This document shows positions 17,358 through 26,175 of a stretch of 64,000 nt of DNA, one piece after another. The notes under the pieces were generated by a model that worked only from the letters and a program-made list of their open reading frames with translations, had not been told where the DNA came from and searched no databases. Both the position numbers and the translations under genes were made by a program. Origin of the DNA: Microbacterium trichothecenolyticum (GTDB lineage Bacteria > Actinomycetota > Actinomycetes > Actinomycetales > Microbacteriaceae); contig NZ_JAUTBF010000001.1 in NCBI RefSeq assembly GCF_030818955.1, positions 434,001 through 498,000 of the forward strand, read 5' to 3'. The first letter of the stretch is position 1, and every line of letters begins with the position of its first letter.

Positions 17358-19160
17358 TCACTCCTGTGGGCGACGGCGAGCGAACGCCGTTGCGGCCGCC
17401 GCGATCACGCCGAGGGCCAGCATGCCCACGCCGATCGCGGGCAGCGGCGATCCCTCGACGTCGGAACCGGTGCGAGGCAGGGTGCCCGACGGCGCCTGCG
17501 CACCCGGACCGGTCGTCACGGTCGGGGCGGGTGTCGGTGCCGCCGTGGGCGATCCCGTCGGCTCGGCCGTGGGGGCGGGAGTCGGCTCCGTGGTGGGCTC
17601 GGGCGACGGCTCGCCGGGCGTGGGCTCGGGGGTGGGCTCCGGTGAGGGCTCGACGGCGGCCTCCCAGGCCAGCGCGAACGCGGCGTGGCCGATCGCGGGC
17701 GAGAAGATGTCGATCGAGTCGCGGTTCACGTTCGCGAGAGTGTCGTCGATCGTGTGGTAGTTGCGGTCCATGAAGACCCCGGCGGTGCCGCCGAACAGCG
17801 CGGCCTGCTCCTCGGTCTTGACGTCGTCGCCGCCCGAGAACAGTCCACCGGCGGGGATGCCGTTGTCGATGAACGCCTGGTAGTCGCTGCGTCCCGAGTA
17901 CTCGGTGTCGATCCACGGCTGGTCGATCGCGTCGAAGTAGTCGGTGTAGATCTTCTCGATCTCGACCGAGCCCTCGGGGATCTCCACGCCCTCGGCCGGG
18001 AACGTCGACCGGTCGGCGTCGTAGACGCCGACGGTGAAGTTCTCGGAGCCGATCATGTCGTAGTTGAGGTACGACGAGATGCGGGCGAGTTCGTCGGGGT
18101 CGTTCTGCACGAGGTCGTCGACGTAGGCGGTCGAGCCGAGCAGACCGATCTCTTCGGCGCCCCACAGGGCGAGGCGGATGCGCTTGTCGTTGGGGTTCTC
18201 GGATGCCGCGATCTTCTCGGCCAGGGCCAGGACCGCCGCCGAGCCCGAGGCGTTGTCGTTCACGCCCGGTCCTTCGGCGACACCGTCGAGGTGCGCGCCG
18301 ATGACGACGGTGTCGTCGGGGTCGCCCGCGATGCTGTCGGCGATGACATTGAAGGTCTGACCGACGAGGAACTGCTTCTCGATCACCGCGGTGCCCTCGA
18401 CCGGCGCGTCCGCGGGGGCGGCGGCGACGAGGGCGGCCAGCGTGTCACCGCTGGACTGCGGCAGGGTCGCCGCGGGGGAGTCGTCTTCGTTGCGCGGACC
18501 GGAGGCGACGTTGGTGAGCTGGTCGTCGGGGCCGGTCCCTTCTTCCGCCGGGCGCTCGTTGTTGTACACGAACACCGCGCCCGCCCCGGCTGCCGAGGCG
18601 TTGTCGATCTTGGCCTCGAAGGTGCACACCCCGCGCTGTACGAGCACGATGGCGCCGGCCGGGACGGCCGCGAAGTCGGTCGGCTCGCAGCCGAGGTGGG
18701 CCCCATCGGCGTCGACGGGCACGGCGAGTGCCCCGGTGTAGGGGGCGTCGGTGCCCTCGCTGTTGTCGAAGTGCGAACCGGTGTAGATCGTGCCGTCGAC
18801 GGTGAGCGATGCCTCACCGAACTCCGAGTACGGCACCTCGAACGTCTGCCGCGAGACGGTGAATGCGCCGGTGCCCTCCAGCACCTGCTCGGCGTACGAG
18901 GCCGCGGCTTCGTATCCGGGTCCGTTCCAGGTGCGGAAGCCTTCGTCGGCGTACGACTCGGTGATCGCCGCCAGTTCCGTCAGATGGGTCATGACATCGG
19001 CGCCCGTCAAGCCGAGGTCGTCGGGCGCGTCGCCGGGGATCGGCGCCGCGATGGCCGCCGGGGCGATCATCAAGGCGCCGCCGACGAGCGCGGTCGTCGC
19101 GACGACGGCCGACGCGCGTCGAGCGCGCGAGAAAGGGGAACGGGGGGTGTTTCGGGGCAC
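17358..19160 (-). CDS. Cell-wall-anchored M28 family aminopeptidase
   Basis: A 600-residue secreted zinc peptidase. Residues 1-39 form a signal peptide ending AAIAA. A PA domain lies at about 110-250 (DFAAVPAGAIVLVQRGVCTF). The M28 catalytic domain follows, with zinc-site segments VVIGAHLDGV, GVNDNASGSA, LWGAEEIGLLGS and YHTIDDTL. A linker of Pro/Glu/Thr repeats (PEPTPEPTPGEPSPEPT) leads to a sortase signal: LPRTG at 561-565, a hydrophobic segment and a basic tail. It is therefore predicted to be covalently attached to peptidoglycan. The start is GTG 19160, preceded by GAGAGG. Confidence 0.93.
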   Translation of the reverse strand: MPRNTPRSPFSRARRASAVVATTALVGGALMIAPAAIAAPIPGDAPDDLGLTGADVMTHLTELAAITESYADEGFRTWNGPGYEAAASYAEQVLEGTGAFTVSRQTFEVPYSEFGEASLTVDGTIYTGSHFDNSEGTDAPYTGALAVPVDADGAHLGCEPTDFAAVPAGAIVLVQRGVCTFEAKIDNASAAGAGAVFVYNNERPAEEGTGPDDQLTNVASGPRNEDDSPAATLPQSSGDTLAALVAAAPADAPVEGTAVIEKQFLVGQTFNVIADSIAGDPDDTVVIGAHLDGVAEGPGVNDNASGSAAVLALAEKIAASENPNDKRIRLALWGAEEIGLLGSTAYVDDLVQNDPDELARISSYLNYDMIGSENFTVGVYDADRSTFPAEGVEIPEGSVEIEKIYTDYFDAIDQPWIDTEYSGRSDYQAFIDNGIPAGGLFSGGDDVKTEEQAALFGGTAGVFMDRNYHTIDDTLANVNRDSIDIFSPAIGHAAFALAWEAAVEPSPEPTPEPTPGEPSPEPTTEPTPAPTAEPTGSPTAAPTPAPTVTTGPGAQAPSGTLPRTGSDVEGSPLPAIGVGMLALGVIAAAATAFARRRPQE

Positions 19161-19363
19161 GGTGAAGGCACCTCTCCGCGGGCGGCTGCGCCCGCATCAT
19201 CCAGGGGGGAATGACGCGTCGTCGTGAGAAGACGATCGCGAGACCGATTCTCAGGGCAAACTCATCAAATGGCCAGAGGCAGCCGTAATTTTTACCGTCC
19301 AGAAACACGGAATGGTTCGGATTCCCGCATTCTCGCGAGACTCCTCCGGTTGAATTCCGCGCC

Positions 19364-20650
19364 CTATGCCGCTTTTCTCGGCACGTATCGCGGTACCCAC
19401 CGGACGAATCCGACCGCCCCCACCACCGCGATGACCCCCATCGCGGCAACGCCCACCGACAGTGAGGACACCGCCGTGAGCGCCGACACGATCAGCGGGG
19501 CGACAGCGCCGCCGCCGTCGGTCAACGTGCGCCACGACCCGAGGAAGGCGGCCGGATCGGTCGGCGGAGCGACATCGGCGCCCAGGGTGAGCAGGATCCC
19601 GCTCGACAGACCGTTGCCGACGCCCAGAACGGCCGCGAACAGCGAGTACCACATGGGCGCCGAGACGAGATCGTGCGTGAGGGCGAGGGCGAAGAACCCC
19701 GAGCCCATGAGCACCATGGCGGGCAGCGCCGCCCACAGGCGCCCGAAGCGGTCCATCACCTGGCCGCTGGCGTAGAACAGCGCGAAGTCGATCGCGCCCG
19801 ACACGCCGACGACGACGGCGATGGTGCCGGCATCCAGTCCGAGCGACACACCCCACAGCGGCAGCACCACCTGGCGGGCCGAGCGCACGGCCGACAGTGA
19901 GGCCGCGGCGAGGCCCAGCCGCGCGAGCACGCCACGAAAACGCCACATCGTCCGGAAGACCCCCGCGCGCTCCGCCGCGGGGATCGCGCCGGTGACGGCT
20001 TCGCCGGTGTCCTCGGCGTCGCGGGCGTCCGGCTCGCCCCGCGCGGGTGCGGAGCCCGTGCCCACGGGGACGGCCTTCTCGGGATCGGGCCCCAGGAACA
20101 CCAGCAGGATCGTCGCCACCTGGCACACGGCGAAGAAGACGATGGATGCCGTCTCGTCGCCGAAGATCGTCAGCAGGGCGGCCGAGATGAACGGGCCGAC
20201 GAACATCCCCAGTCGGAAGGTGCCGCCCAGCAACGAGAGCGAGCGGGCGCGGAAATGCAGGGGGACCCGCGTGGTCATGAAGGAATGCCGCGCGAGTGCG
20301 AACGACGCCGCACAGAATCCGATGAGGAACACCGCCGCGGTGAACAAGAGCAATGATCCCGCGAAGACGATCCCCGTGAGCCCCGCGAGCACGATGATTC
20401 CGGCGACCCCCATCGTGAGGCGTTCACCGAATCGGGCGACCGCCCACCCTGCGGGAATGTTGCCGCACAATTGGCCGACGACCAGCGCTGCGGCCACCAA
20501 CGCGGCGAGGGCGACGTCGGCGCCGAGGCGGTTGGCGATGACGGGGATGAGGGGGATGACGGCACCCTCACCCAGCGAGAACAACAGCGTGGGGCCGTAG
20601 ATCATCGGGGCGAAGCGCACCAGCACGTTCCGGGGAGAGTCGGCTGTCAC
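19364..20650 (-). CDS. MFS transporter
   Basis: A 12-helix major facilitator transporter of about 428 residues with a long acidic central loop between helices 6 and 7. I chose GTG 20650 (VTADSPRNVLVRFAPMIYG). A TATCGT -10 ends 8 nt upstream. The longer frame to 20773 would run into prfB and is rejected. It begins 25 bp from the divergent prfB start. The 203 bp downstream to the M28 gene is comparatively AT-rich and holds no gene. The substrate is unknown. Confidence 0.85.
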   Translation of the reverse strand: MTADSPRNVLVRFAPMIYGPTLLFSLGEGAVIPLIPVIANRLGADVALAALVAAALVVGQLCGNIPAGWAVARFGERLTMGVAGIIVLAGLTGIVFAGSLLLFTAAVFLIGFCAASFALARHSFMTTRVPLHFRARSLSLLGGTFRLGMFVGPFISAALLTIFGDETASIVFFAVCQVATILLVFLGPDPEKAVPVGTGSAPARGEPDARDAEDTGEAVTGAIPAAERAGVFRTMWRFRGVLARLGLAAASLSAVRSARQVVLPLWGVSLGLDAGTIAVVVGVSGAIDFALFYASGQVMDRFGRLWAALPAMVLMGSGFFALALTHDLVSAPMWYSLFAAVLGVGNGLSSGILLTLGADVAPPTDPAAFLGSWRTLTDGGGAVAPLIVSALTAVSSLSVGVAAMGVIAVVGAVGFVRWVPRYVPRKAA

Positions 20651-20657
20651 CGTCTCC

Positions 20658-20667
20658 ACGATAGGCT
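20658..20667. promoter_or_regulatory. Overlapping divergent -10 elements of the MFS gene and prfB
   Basis: Within ACGATAGGCT, the minus strand reads TATCGT (20658-20663), ending 8 nt before the MFS GTG at 20650. The plus strand reads TAGGCT (20662-20667), ending 9 nt before the prfB ATG at 20676. The two hexamers share the TA at 20662-20663, so RNA polymerase should not be able to occupy both at once. Confidence 0.6.
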
Positions 20668-20675
20668 GATTCCAA

Positions 20676-21785
20676 ATGCTCGAACTCGATTTGACCGCCG
20701 ACATCCAGGCGCTGCGCTCGACCTTCGCCGATATCCAGGCCGTGGTCGACGTCGACGCACTCACCGCCGACATCGAACGCCTCAGCGAAGAGGCTGGGGC
20801 TCCCGACCTCTGGGACGACGTCGAGAACGCGCAGAAGGTGACCAGCCGGCTCAGTCACCGCCAGGCCGAGCTCAAGCGCATCACCGAGATCGAGCAGCGC
20901 CTCGACGATCTCGAGGTGCTCGTCGAGCTCGCCATCGAGATGGACGACGAAGACTCCGCCGACGAAGCCCGCCGCGAGCTCGCGGCCCTGAAAGACGTGA
21001 TCGGTCAGCTCGAGGTGCAGACGCTCCTCGACGGCGAGTACGACGCCCGTTCGGCGGTCGTCACGATCCGCTCGGGCGCCGGCGGCGACGACGCCACCGA
21101 CTTCGCCGAGATGCTGCTGCGCATGTACCTGCGCTGGGCCGAGCGGCACAAGTACCCCGTGAAGGTCATGGACACCTCCTACGCCGAGGGCGCCGGCATC
21201 AAGTCCGCCACCTTCGAGATCGACGTGCCCTATGCCTACGGCACGCTCTCGGTCGAGGCAGGGACCCACCGTCTCGCCCGCATCAGCCCGTTCGGCGGCG
21301 CCGACAAGCGCCAGACGAGCTTCGCCGCGGTCGAGGTCATCCCGGTCATGGAAGAAGCCGTCGAGGTCGAGGTCCCCGAGGGTGACATCCGCGTCGACGT
21401 CTTCCGGTCGTCGGGCCCCGGCGGTCAGTCGGTCAACACGACCGACTCGGCGGTGCGCATCACTCACCTTCCCACGGGCCTGGTCGTGTCGATGCAGAAC
21501 GAGAAGTCGCAGATCCAGAACCGCGCCGCCGCCATGCGCGTGCTGCAGACCCGCCTGCTGCTGCTCAAGCGCGAAGAGGAAGCGGCCAAGAAGAAGGAGC
21601 TCGCCGGCACCATCACCGCGAGCTGGGGCGACCAGATGCGCTCCTACTTCCTCTACGGTCAGCAGCTCGTGAAAGACCTCCGCACCGGCTACGAGGTCGG
21701 AAACCCCGCCGTCGTCTTCGACGGCGACCTCGACGGCCTGATCGCCGCCGGTATCCGCTGGCGCAAGCGCAAAGACGACGACTGA
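20676..21785 (+). CDS. prfB: Peptide chain release factor 2
   Basis: Releases finished proteins at UGA and UAA codons. The 369-residue protein carries the anticodon-like tripeptide S204-P205-F206 and the catalytic GGQ at 249-251 (SSGPGGQSVNTTDSAVRITH). The frame is uninterrupted: the in-frame UGA programmed frameshift that controls prfB in E. coli is absent. It starts at ATG 20676, 9 nt after a TAGGCT -10, and ends in a strong terminator. Confidence 0.97.
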   Translation: MLELDLTADIQALRSTFADIQAVVDVDALTADIERLSEEAGAPDLWDDVENAQKVTSRLSHRQAELKRITEIEQRLDDLEVLVELAIEMDDEDSADEARRELAALKDVIGQLEVQTLLDGEYDARSAVVTIRSGAGGDDATDFAEMLLRMYLRWAERHKYPVKVMDTSYAEGAGIKSATFEIDVPYAYGTLSVEAGTHRLARISPFGGADKRQTSFAAVEVIPVMEEAVEVEVPEGDIRVDVFRSSGPGGQSVNTTDSAVRITHLPTGLVVSMQNEKSQIQNRAAAMRVLQTRLLLLKREEEAAKKKELAGTITASWGDQMRSYFLYGQQLVKDLRTGYEVGNPAVVFDGDLDGLIAAGIRWRKRKDDD

Positions 21786-21809
21786 CCCGTCACCCGCGAC
21801 GGCACGAAG

Positions 21810-21848
21810 CCCTATGGATGCCGAGAACCCCGGCATCCATAGGGTTTT
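21810..21848 (+). terminator. Intrinsic terminator of prfB
   Basis: CCCTATGGATGCCG (21810-21823) and its exact complement (21831-21844) form a perfect 14-bp stem with a 7-nt loop, followed by TTTT. Confidence 0.85.
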
Positions 21849-21898
21849 CTCCGTTTCGCGACACGGCGCGTCCTGACGGCCTGCCCCGCGCCCACGCT

Positions 21899-21904
21899 TA
21901 GGCT
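21899..21904 (+). promoter_or_regulatory. -10 element TAGGCT of ftsE
   Basis: TAGGCT ends 10 nt before ATG 21914. Confidence 0.55.
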
Positions 21905-21913
21905 CATCGAGCC

Positions 21914-22936
21914 ATGATCCGGTTCGAGAATGTCACCAAGCGGTATCGCGGCACCCTGAAGCCCGCACTCAGTGGCGTCGACTTCGAGGTGCAGCGCGGG
22001 GAGTTCGTCTTCCTCGTCGGAGCCTCGGGCTCGGGCAAGTCGTCGTGCCTCCAGCTCATCCTGCGGGCCGAGACGCCCACCGAGGGGCGGGTCGTCGTGC
22101 TCGGTCGCGACCTGCGCACGCTGTCGAACCGCAAGGTTCCCTACTTCCGTCGGCACATCGGCTCGGTGTTCCAGGACTTCCGCCTGTTGCCGAACAAGAC
22201 CGTCCACCAGAACGTCGCCTTCACGCTGCAGGTCACGGGCGCATCCCGCGGCTTCATCCAGCAGGCTGTTCCCGAAGTGCTGGCGCTGGTCGGCCTCGAC
22301 GGCAAAGAGAAGCGTCTTCCGCACGAGCTCTCCGGTGGTGAGCAGCAGCGCGTCGCCATCGCCCGTGCGCTGGTCAACCGCCCGCAGGTTCTGCTCGCCG
22401 ACGAGCCCACCGGAAACCTCGACCCGGGTACCTCGATCGACATCATGCGGCTGCTCGCGCGCATCAACGCCGGAGGAACCACGGTGGTCATGGCCACGCA
22501 CGAGGCCGGCTTCGTCGACCAGATGCAGCGCCGCGTGATCGAACTGCGCGATGGCCAGATGGTGCGCGATGAGCGCCACGGCGGCTACGGCGACACCTCG
22601 AGCCTGCCGCGCCTGGCCCCCGAGGTCGAGAAGGGTGCGGCTGCGGTCGCCGCCCTCACCGCGGTGCTCGAAGTGCAGCGCGAAGTGACCAACATCACCG
22701 GCCCCGTCGAGCCGCTGCGCGGCCCCGAGGAGGCTCCTGCCTCGCCCGCTGCGGCACCCGGCGACGCCGCGACGCCGGCGATCACCACCCCGCCGGCGGA
22801 TGCGCCGCGCGAGCCGGGAACGACCACGCGTTCGATCCCGGTGGGCACGCCCGACGTCGACGCCCTCGGCCTGGCCGACAAGCTCGGTCTGGGTGAGAAG
22901 AAACACCACGACGACGAAGTGGGACCCACGTCATGA
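21914..22936 (+). CDS. ftsE: Cell division ATP-binding protein FtsE, C-terminally extended
   Basis: The ATPase of the FtsEX complex, which couples septal ring assembly to peptidoglycan hydrolase activation at the membrane. Motifs are Walker [10 protein letters not shown] (K42), signature [15 protein letters not shown] and Walker [12 protein letters not shown]. The ABC core ends at about residue 225, the normal family length, but the frame continues for about 115 residues of Ala/Pro-rich, low-complexity sequence ([20 protein letters not shown]) ending in [22 protein letters not shown] overlap with ftsX shows coupled translation. Confidence 0.95.
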   Translation: MIRFENVTKRYRGTLKPALSGVDFEVQRGEFVFLVGASGSGKSSCLQLILRAETPTEGRVVVLGRDLRTLSNRKVPYFRRHIGSVFQDFRLLPNKTVHQNVAFTLQVTGASRGFIQQAVPEVLALVGLDGKEKRLPHELSGGEQQRVAIARALVNRPQVLLADEPTGNLDPGTSIDIMRLLARINAGGTTVVMATHEAGFVDQMQRRVIELRDGQMVRDERHGGYGDTSSLPRLAPEVEKGAAAVAALTAVLEVQREVTNITGPVEPLRGPEEAPASPAAAPGDAATPAITTPPADAPREPGTTTRSIPVGTPDVDALGLADKLGLGEKKHHDDEVGPTS

Positions 22937-23850
22937 GGTTCGGACTCATCCTGTCGGAGGCCTTCACGGGCCTGCGGCGTAACGCCTCGATGGTGATCTC
23001 GGTCATCCTCGTCACCTTCGTGTCGCTGACGTTCGTCGGCGCGGCGATGCTCATGCAGATGCAGATCGGCAAGATGCAGTCGTACTGGGCCGACCGTGCC
23101 CAGGTCGCGGTGTTCATGTGCGCCGCGGTCTCCGACGTCGACACGTGCACGCCCGGCCAGTCCGCCACGCAAGACCAGATCGACGCCGTGAAGGCGACCC
23201 TCGACGGTCCCGCGCTGGCACCGCTCATTCGCGACTACACGTTCCAGACGAACGAGGAGGTGTTCGAGAACGCCAAGGGGCTCCTCTCGGACGACCTCCT
23301 CGGCGTCGTCACCGCCGACCAGTTCAACGCGACCTTCAACATCAACCTCGTCGACCAGAGTCAATCCGACGTCATCTCCGAGGCGTTCAGCGGTCAGACC
23401 GGTGTCGAAGAGGTCAAAGACCAGATGCAGTATCTCGAGCCGCTGTTCCAGGCGCTCACGGTGGCGACCTACGTCGCTGTCGGCATCGCCGGTCTCATGC
23501 TGATCGCTGCCGTGCTGTTGATCGCGACGACCATTCGTCTCTCCGCTTTCGCGCGCCGGCGCGAGCTCGGCATCATGCGCCTCGTCGGCGCATCCAACCG
23601 CTTCATCCAGACACCGTTCATCGTCGAGGGTGTGCTCGCTGCGCTCATCGGGTCGGCATTGGCGAGCGTGGCGGTCTGGGCGATCGTCGCGGTCGGCGTC
23701 AATCGGTACCTGAAAGACCGTGTCTCCTTCATCACCTCCTGGGTCGGCGTGACCGACCTCGCTGCCGTCATCCCGTCGATCGTCGTGATCGGTGTCATCC
23801 TCGCCGCGCTGAGCGCCAGCTTTGCCATTCGCCGCTGGCTGCGCGCGTAG
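22933..23850 (+). CDS. ftsX: Cell division permease-like protein FtsX
   Basis: The membrane partner of FtsE, 305 residues with four transmembrane helices: one near the N-terminus ([19 protein letters not shown]), an extracellular domain of about residues 45-175, then three helices. The extracellular domain is expected to contact a peptidoglycan hydrolase. The start overlaps the ftsE stop by 4 bp. A short hairpin follows the stop. Confidence 0.95.
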   Translation: MRFGLILSEAFTGLRRNASMVISVILVTFVSLTFVGAAMLMQMQIGKMQSYWADRAQVAVFMCAAVSDVDTCTPGQSATQDQIDAVKATLDGPALAPLIRDYTFQTNEEVFENAKGLLSDDLLGVVTADQFNATFNINLVDQSQSDVISEAFSGQTGVEEVKDQMQYLEPLFQALTVATYVAVGIAGLMLIAAVLLIATTIRLSAFARRRELGIMRLVGASNRFIQTPFIVEGVLAALIGSALASVAVWAIVAVGVNRYLKDRVSFITSWVGVTDLAAVIPSIVVIGVILAALSASFAIRRWLRA

Positions 23851-23852
23851 GA

Positions 23853-23878
23853 CGGATGCCGGGGAGTCTCGGCATCCG
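23853..23878. terminator. Short hairpin after ftsX
   Basis: CGGATGCCG and CGGCATCCG form a 9-bp stem with an 8-nt loop immediately after the ftsX stop. No T-run follows, so termination would be weak. Confidence 0.4.
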
Positions 23879-23879
23879 G

Positions 23880-23885
23880 TAGGCT
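23880..23885 (+). promoter_or_regulatory. -10 element TAGGCT of smpB
   Basis: TAGGCT lies two bases beyond the ftsX hairpin and ends 41 nt before the smpB ATG. Unlike many promoters here it gives a leader with a Shine-Dalgarno. Confidence 0.5.
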
Positions 23886-23925
23886 GAAGGGCTCTGTGTG
23901 CCCATGATCATGAGGAGGTGGCACC

Positions 23926-24402
23926 ATGCCTCGTGAGCAGGGTGAGAAGCTCATCGCGTCGAACAAGAAGGCGCGTCACGACTACGCCATCGAGAAGACC
24001 TACGAGGCCGGTCTCGTGCTGACCGGCACCGAGGTCAAATCGCTGCGCCAGGGGCGTGCGAACCTCACCGACGGCTACGCGTACATCGACGGGGGACAGG
24101 CGTTCCTCGACGCGGTGCACATCCCCGAGTACTCGCAGGGGCACTGGACGAACCACTCGGCCAAGCGCACGCGCAAGCTCCTCCTGCACAAGGAAGAGAT
24201 CGTCAAGCTCTCGCACGCGGTGGCCGCCGGCGGATACACGCTCGTCCCGCTTCGGCTGTACTTCCTCGACGGTCGAGCCAAGGTCGAGATCGCGGTCGCC
24301 AAGGGCAAGCGCGAGTTCGAGAAGCGCCAGACCATCCGCGAGCGCGAAGACAAGCGCGAGGCCGAGCGCGCGATGCGCACGAAGAACCGGCTGGGCGAGT
24401 AG
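23926..24402 (+). CDS. smpB: SsrA-binding protein
   Basis: Binds the tRNA-like part of tmRNA and delivers it to stalled ribosomes for trans-translation. The 158-residue protein has the family core [29 protein letters not shown] and the [16 protein letters not shown] segment, and ends in a basic helical tail. ATG 23926 follows the strong Shine-Dalgarno GAGGAGG. Its partner RNA is encoded 1.2 kb downstream on the same strand. Confidence 0.97.
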   Translation: MPREQGEKLIASNKKARHDYAIEKTYEAGLVLTGTEVKSLRQGRANLTDGYAYIDGGQAFLDAVHIPEYSQGHWTNHSAKRTRKLLLHKEEIVKLSHAVAAGGYTLVPLRLYFLDGRAKVEIAVAKGKREFEKRQTIREREDKREAERAMRTKNRLGE

Positions 24403-24410
24403 CCCCGGGG

Positions 24411-25067
24411 TCACTCCGCGCGGAAGCGTCCCTCCACCACCGATGTCACGACGATCTCGGGCGGCTGCAGGCTGAACGTCGGTCCGCCGGCTCCCGCGGC
24501 GGCCATCGTGCGCGCCCCGAGCGGTACGGCGGGCTCCGGTCGAGCGCCGAGAAGTCCGGCATCCGCGACCTCGACGGGCACTACTGATGCCAAGCCCAGC
24601 GCGTCCGCGTAGGCGCTCGCCCGTTGGACGGCGACGTGCACGGCATCCGCGGCCACCTCGCGCTCGACACGGGTGCGAGTGGTGGGCGAGAGCCGCCACT
24701 CCACCGCGGTCACCTGCACGTCGTCTGATTCGGCGACGTCGCCGAGCCACCACGACAGCGCCCCGGCATCGGTGAAGGTCGCCGACACCTCGACGGCCGC
24801 GTGATGGACGAGGGGCAGTTGTGCGCCGTCGCTGGTCCACGGCCGGTCGGACCACACCGAGACCCGCGCGCTCGACCACTCCGACACCTCGCCCGAACGC
24901 AGGTGGGCGACCAGGCCGTCTTGCACGCTCGACGCGCGCTCCTGCGCTCGCTCGACCACGGGTCCGCGCGTCGGGCCGTCGGTCGACACGGTGACACGCA
25001 CGGCTGCTTCTTCGGCGCGGACGCGGGCGTTGCTCTCGCCCCGGACGGTGATGACGACGTCGCTCAT
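24411..25067 (-). CDS. SIMPL domain protein (DUF541)
   Basis: A 218-residue protein consisting mainly of a SIMPL/DUF541 domain (SDVVITVRGESNARVRAEEAAVRVTVSTDGPT). Its start ATG 25067 lies 7 nt downstream of a TAGGCT hexamer. There is no clear signal peptide, unlike many proteobacterial members. The biological role of the family is not settled. It lies between smpB and ssrA on the opposite strand. Confidence 0.88.
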   Translation of the reverse strand: MSDVVITVRGESNARVRAEEAAVRVTVSTDGPTRGPVVERAQERASSVQDGLVAHLRSGEVSEWSSARVSVWSDRPWTSDGAQLPLVHHAAVEVSATFTDAGALSWWLGDVAESDDVQVTAVEWRLSPTTRTRVEREVAADAVHVAVQRASAYADALGLASVVPVEVADAGLLGARPEPAVPLGARTMAAAGAGGPTFSLQPPEIVVTSVVEGRFRAE

Positions 25068-25073
25068 GCGGGG

Positions 25074-25079
25074 AGCCTA
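25074..25079 (-). promoter_or_regulatory. -10 element TAGGCT of the SIMPL gene
   Basis: On the minus strand TAGGCT ends 7 nt before ATG 25067. Confidence 0.55.
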
Positions 25080-25127
25080 TGTCAGACGGATGCCGTGCGG
25101 CGGCGGTTCGGCGGGTGTCCGGGGTGT

Positions 25128-25303
25128 GCCGTTGTGCGGAGTTCGGCGGCGACATGCCGTTGGGGTGGTGTGGTTGGCGGCGTGTCGTCCTCGACTTGCG
25201 CCCGACGGTACAGAGCCGGTCAGGGGTACTCACGGACAGGCTCGGCGGGCCTGCTGGCGTGGGGGTGCGAGGGCGGGCCGTTGTGCGGAGTTCGGCGGCG
25301 ACA
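25128..25303 (+). repeat. 27-bp direct repeat pair
   Basis: The sequence beginning GCCGTTGTGCGGAGTTCGGC and ending GGCGACA occurs at 25128-25154 and 25277-25303, identical in all 27 bases and 149 bp apart. The flanking bases after each copy also share GGGGTG at a similar offset. Confidence 0.85.
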
Positions 25304-25483
25304 CGCGCTGTGGGGTGTCGCCGCGGCGGCGTGTCGGCCCAAGCTCCGCGGGGCGGTACGCACGGAAAACGGACGACCTCACGGTCACGGTGACAGCCGC
25401 GGCCCGAAGTGCCAGACCGTGCCGGACCGCCCCCGACCGAGTGGGGCCGAGTGGGCGGAATGGCAGCGGTACGAAATCCGTTG

Positions 25484-25489
25484 TACCCT
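25484..25489 (+). promoter_or_regulatory. Possible -10 element of ssrA
   Basis: TACCCT lies 75 bp before the mature tmRNA 5' end, which would give a short precursor leader for RNase P to remove. No good -35 is seen. Confidence 0.35.
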
Positions 25490-25564
25490 GAGAAGCTCGG
25501 GTGTTTCGGCATCCGGCTTTGGAAACTCAACAGTGTGACAGTGGCCGCTCCTGACGGAGTTCCC

Positions 25565-25934
25565 GGGGCTGATCGGTTTCGACAGCGCCTGCGAACCCGC
25601 GAGAAGCGGGCCGAGGATGTGGGGTTATCTCGTAAACGCTCCCTGCAAAACAATAAGTGCCGATGCTAAGCGCACTGACTTCGCCCTCGCTGCGTAAGCG
25701 AGCCCGATAGTCCGTCAGACCGTGTGTGACCCCGCCACGGATCCTGGCGTCATTTAGGGGTCTTGCTGCGTGACGGCGCCTGGACGTCACGCGGGACTTT
25801 TCCCAGGCTGGGCTCGTCGACTTAGGTGTCTGTGACAAAGGTCGGAGCCGAGCAGAACGTCTGCACAGACTGCGCCCGGAGAAAACGCGGAGACCCAGCG
25901 TTGGACGGGGGTTCGATTCCCCCCAGCTCCACCA
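25565..25934 (+). ncRNA. ssrA: tmRNA (trans-translation RNA)
   Basis: A 370-nt RNA that rescues stalled ribosomes and tags nascent proteins for proteolysis. The 5' end GGGGCTG pairs with CAGCTCC near the 3' end to form the tRNA-like acceptor. The T arm GGTTCGATTCC and an encoded CCA close the molecule. The tag frame begins at GCC 25659 after AATAAGT, aligning with the E. coli resume site, and reads ADAKRTDFALAA before UAA at 25695-25697. Choice of the resume codon is by analogy; the ALAA end is unambiguous. Confidence 0.95.
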
Positions 25935-26014
25935 TGTGTGGCTTATGAGAAACACCGCCCGAAAGATGGTCGGTGACAGACATGAGCCCACGCCACTGTC
26001 GCACTGTGGGAAGA

Positions 26015-26044
26015 CAGAAGACCGCCCTTCGGGGCGGTCTTCTG
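26015..26044. terminator. Hairpin downstream of tmRNA
   Basis: CAGAAGACCGCCC and GGGCGGTCTTCTG form a perfect 13-bp stem closed by a TTCG tetraloop. It lies between ssrA and the convergent merR gene and may end transcription from both sides, although no long T-run follows. Confidence 0.7.
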
Positions 26045-26175
26045 CTGTATACCCGTGTGACGTCTTCCTCTGGCAGGCGGGTGACTCGACCATCAGCACA
26101 AGTCGGTGAGGTCGACATCGGCGCCTCTTTCCCCGCGTCGCGCGTCTTGATGCTCGCTGCCTCACGTCAAACGGA

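Larger units (their letters stand above)
25068..25564. other. Gene-free region upstream of tmRNA
   Basis: About 500 bp without a supportable gene. The open frames here do not resemble any protein family I know and overlap on several frames. It holds the SIMPL promoter, a 27-bp direct repeat and the probable tmRNA promoter. Confidence 0.6.

Noticed and set aside
20676-21785. Programmed frameshift in prfB
   Set aside because: The coding frame is continuous from ATG to stop; no in-frame UGA near codon 26.
25079-25538. Coding genes in the gap before tmRNA
   Set aside because: Three overlapping open frames on the plus strand all contain the direct repeat and are Arg/Gly-rich with no recognisable domain or start signal.
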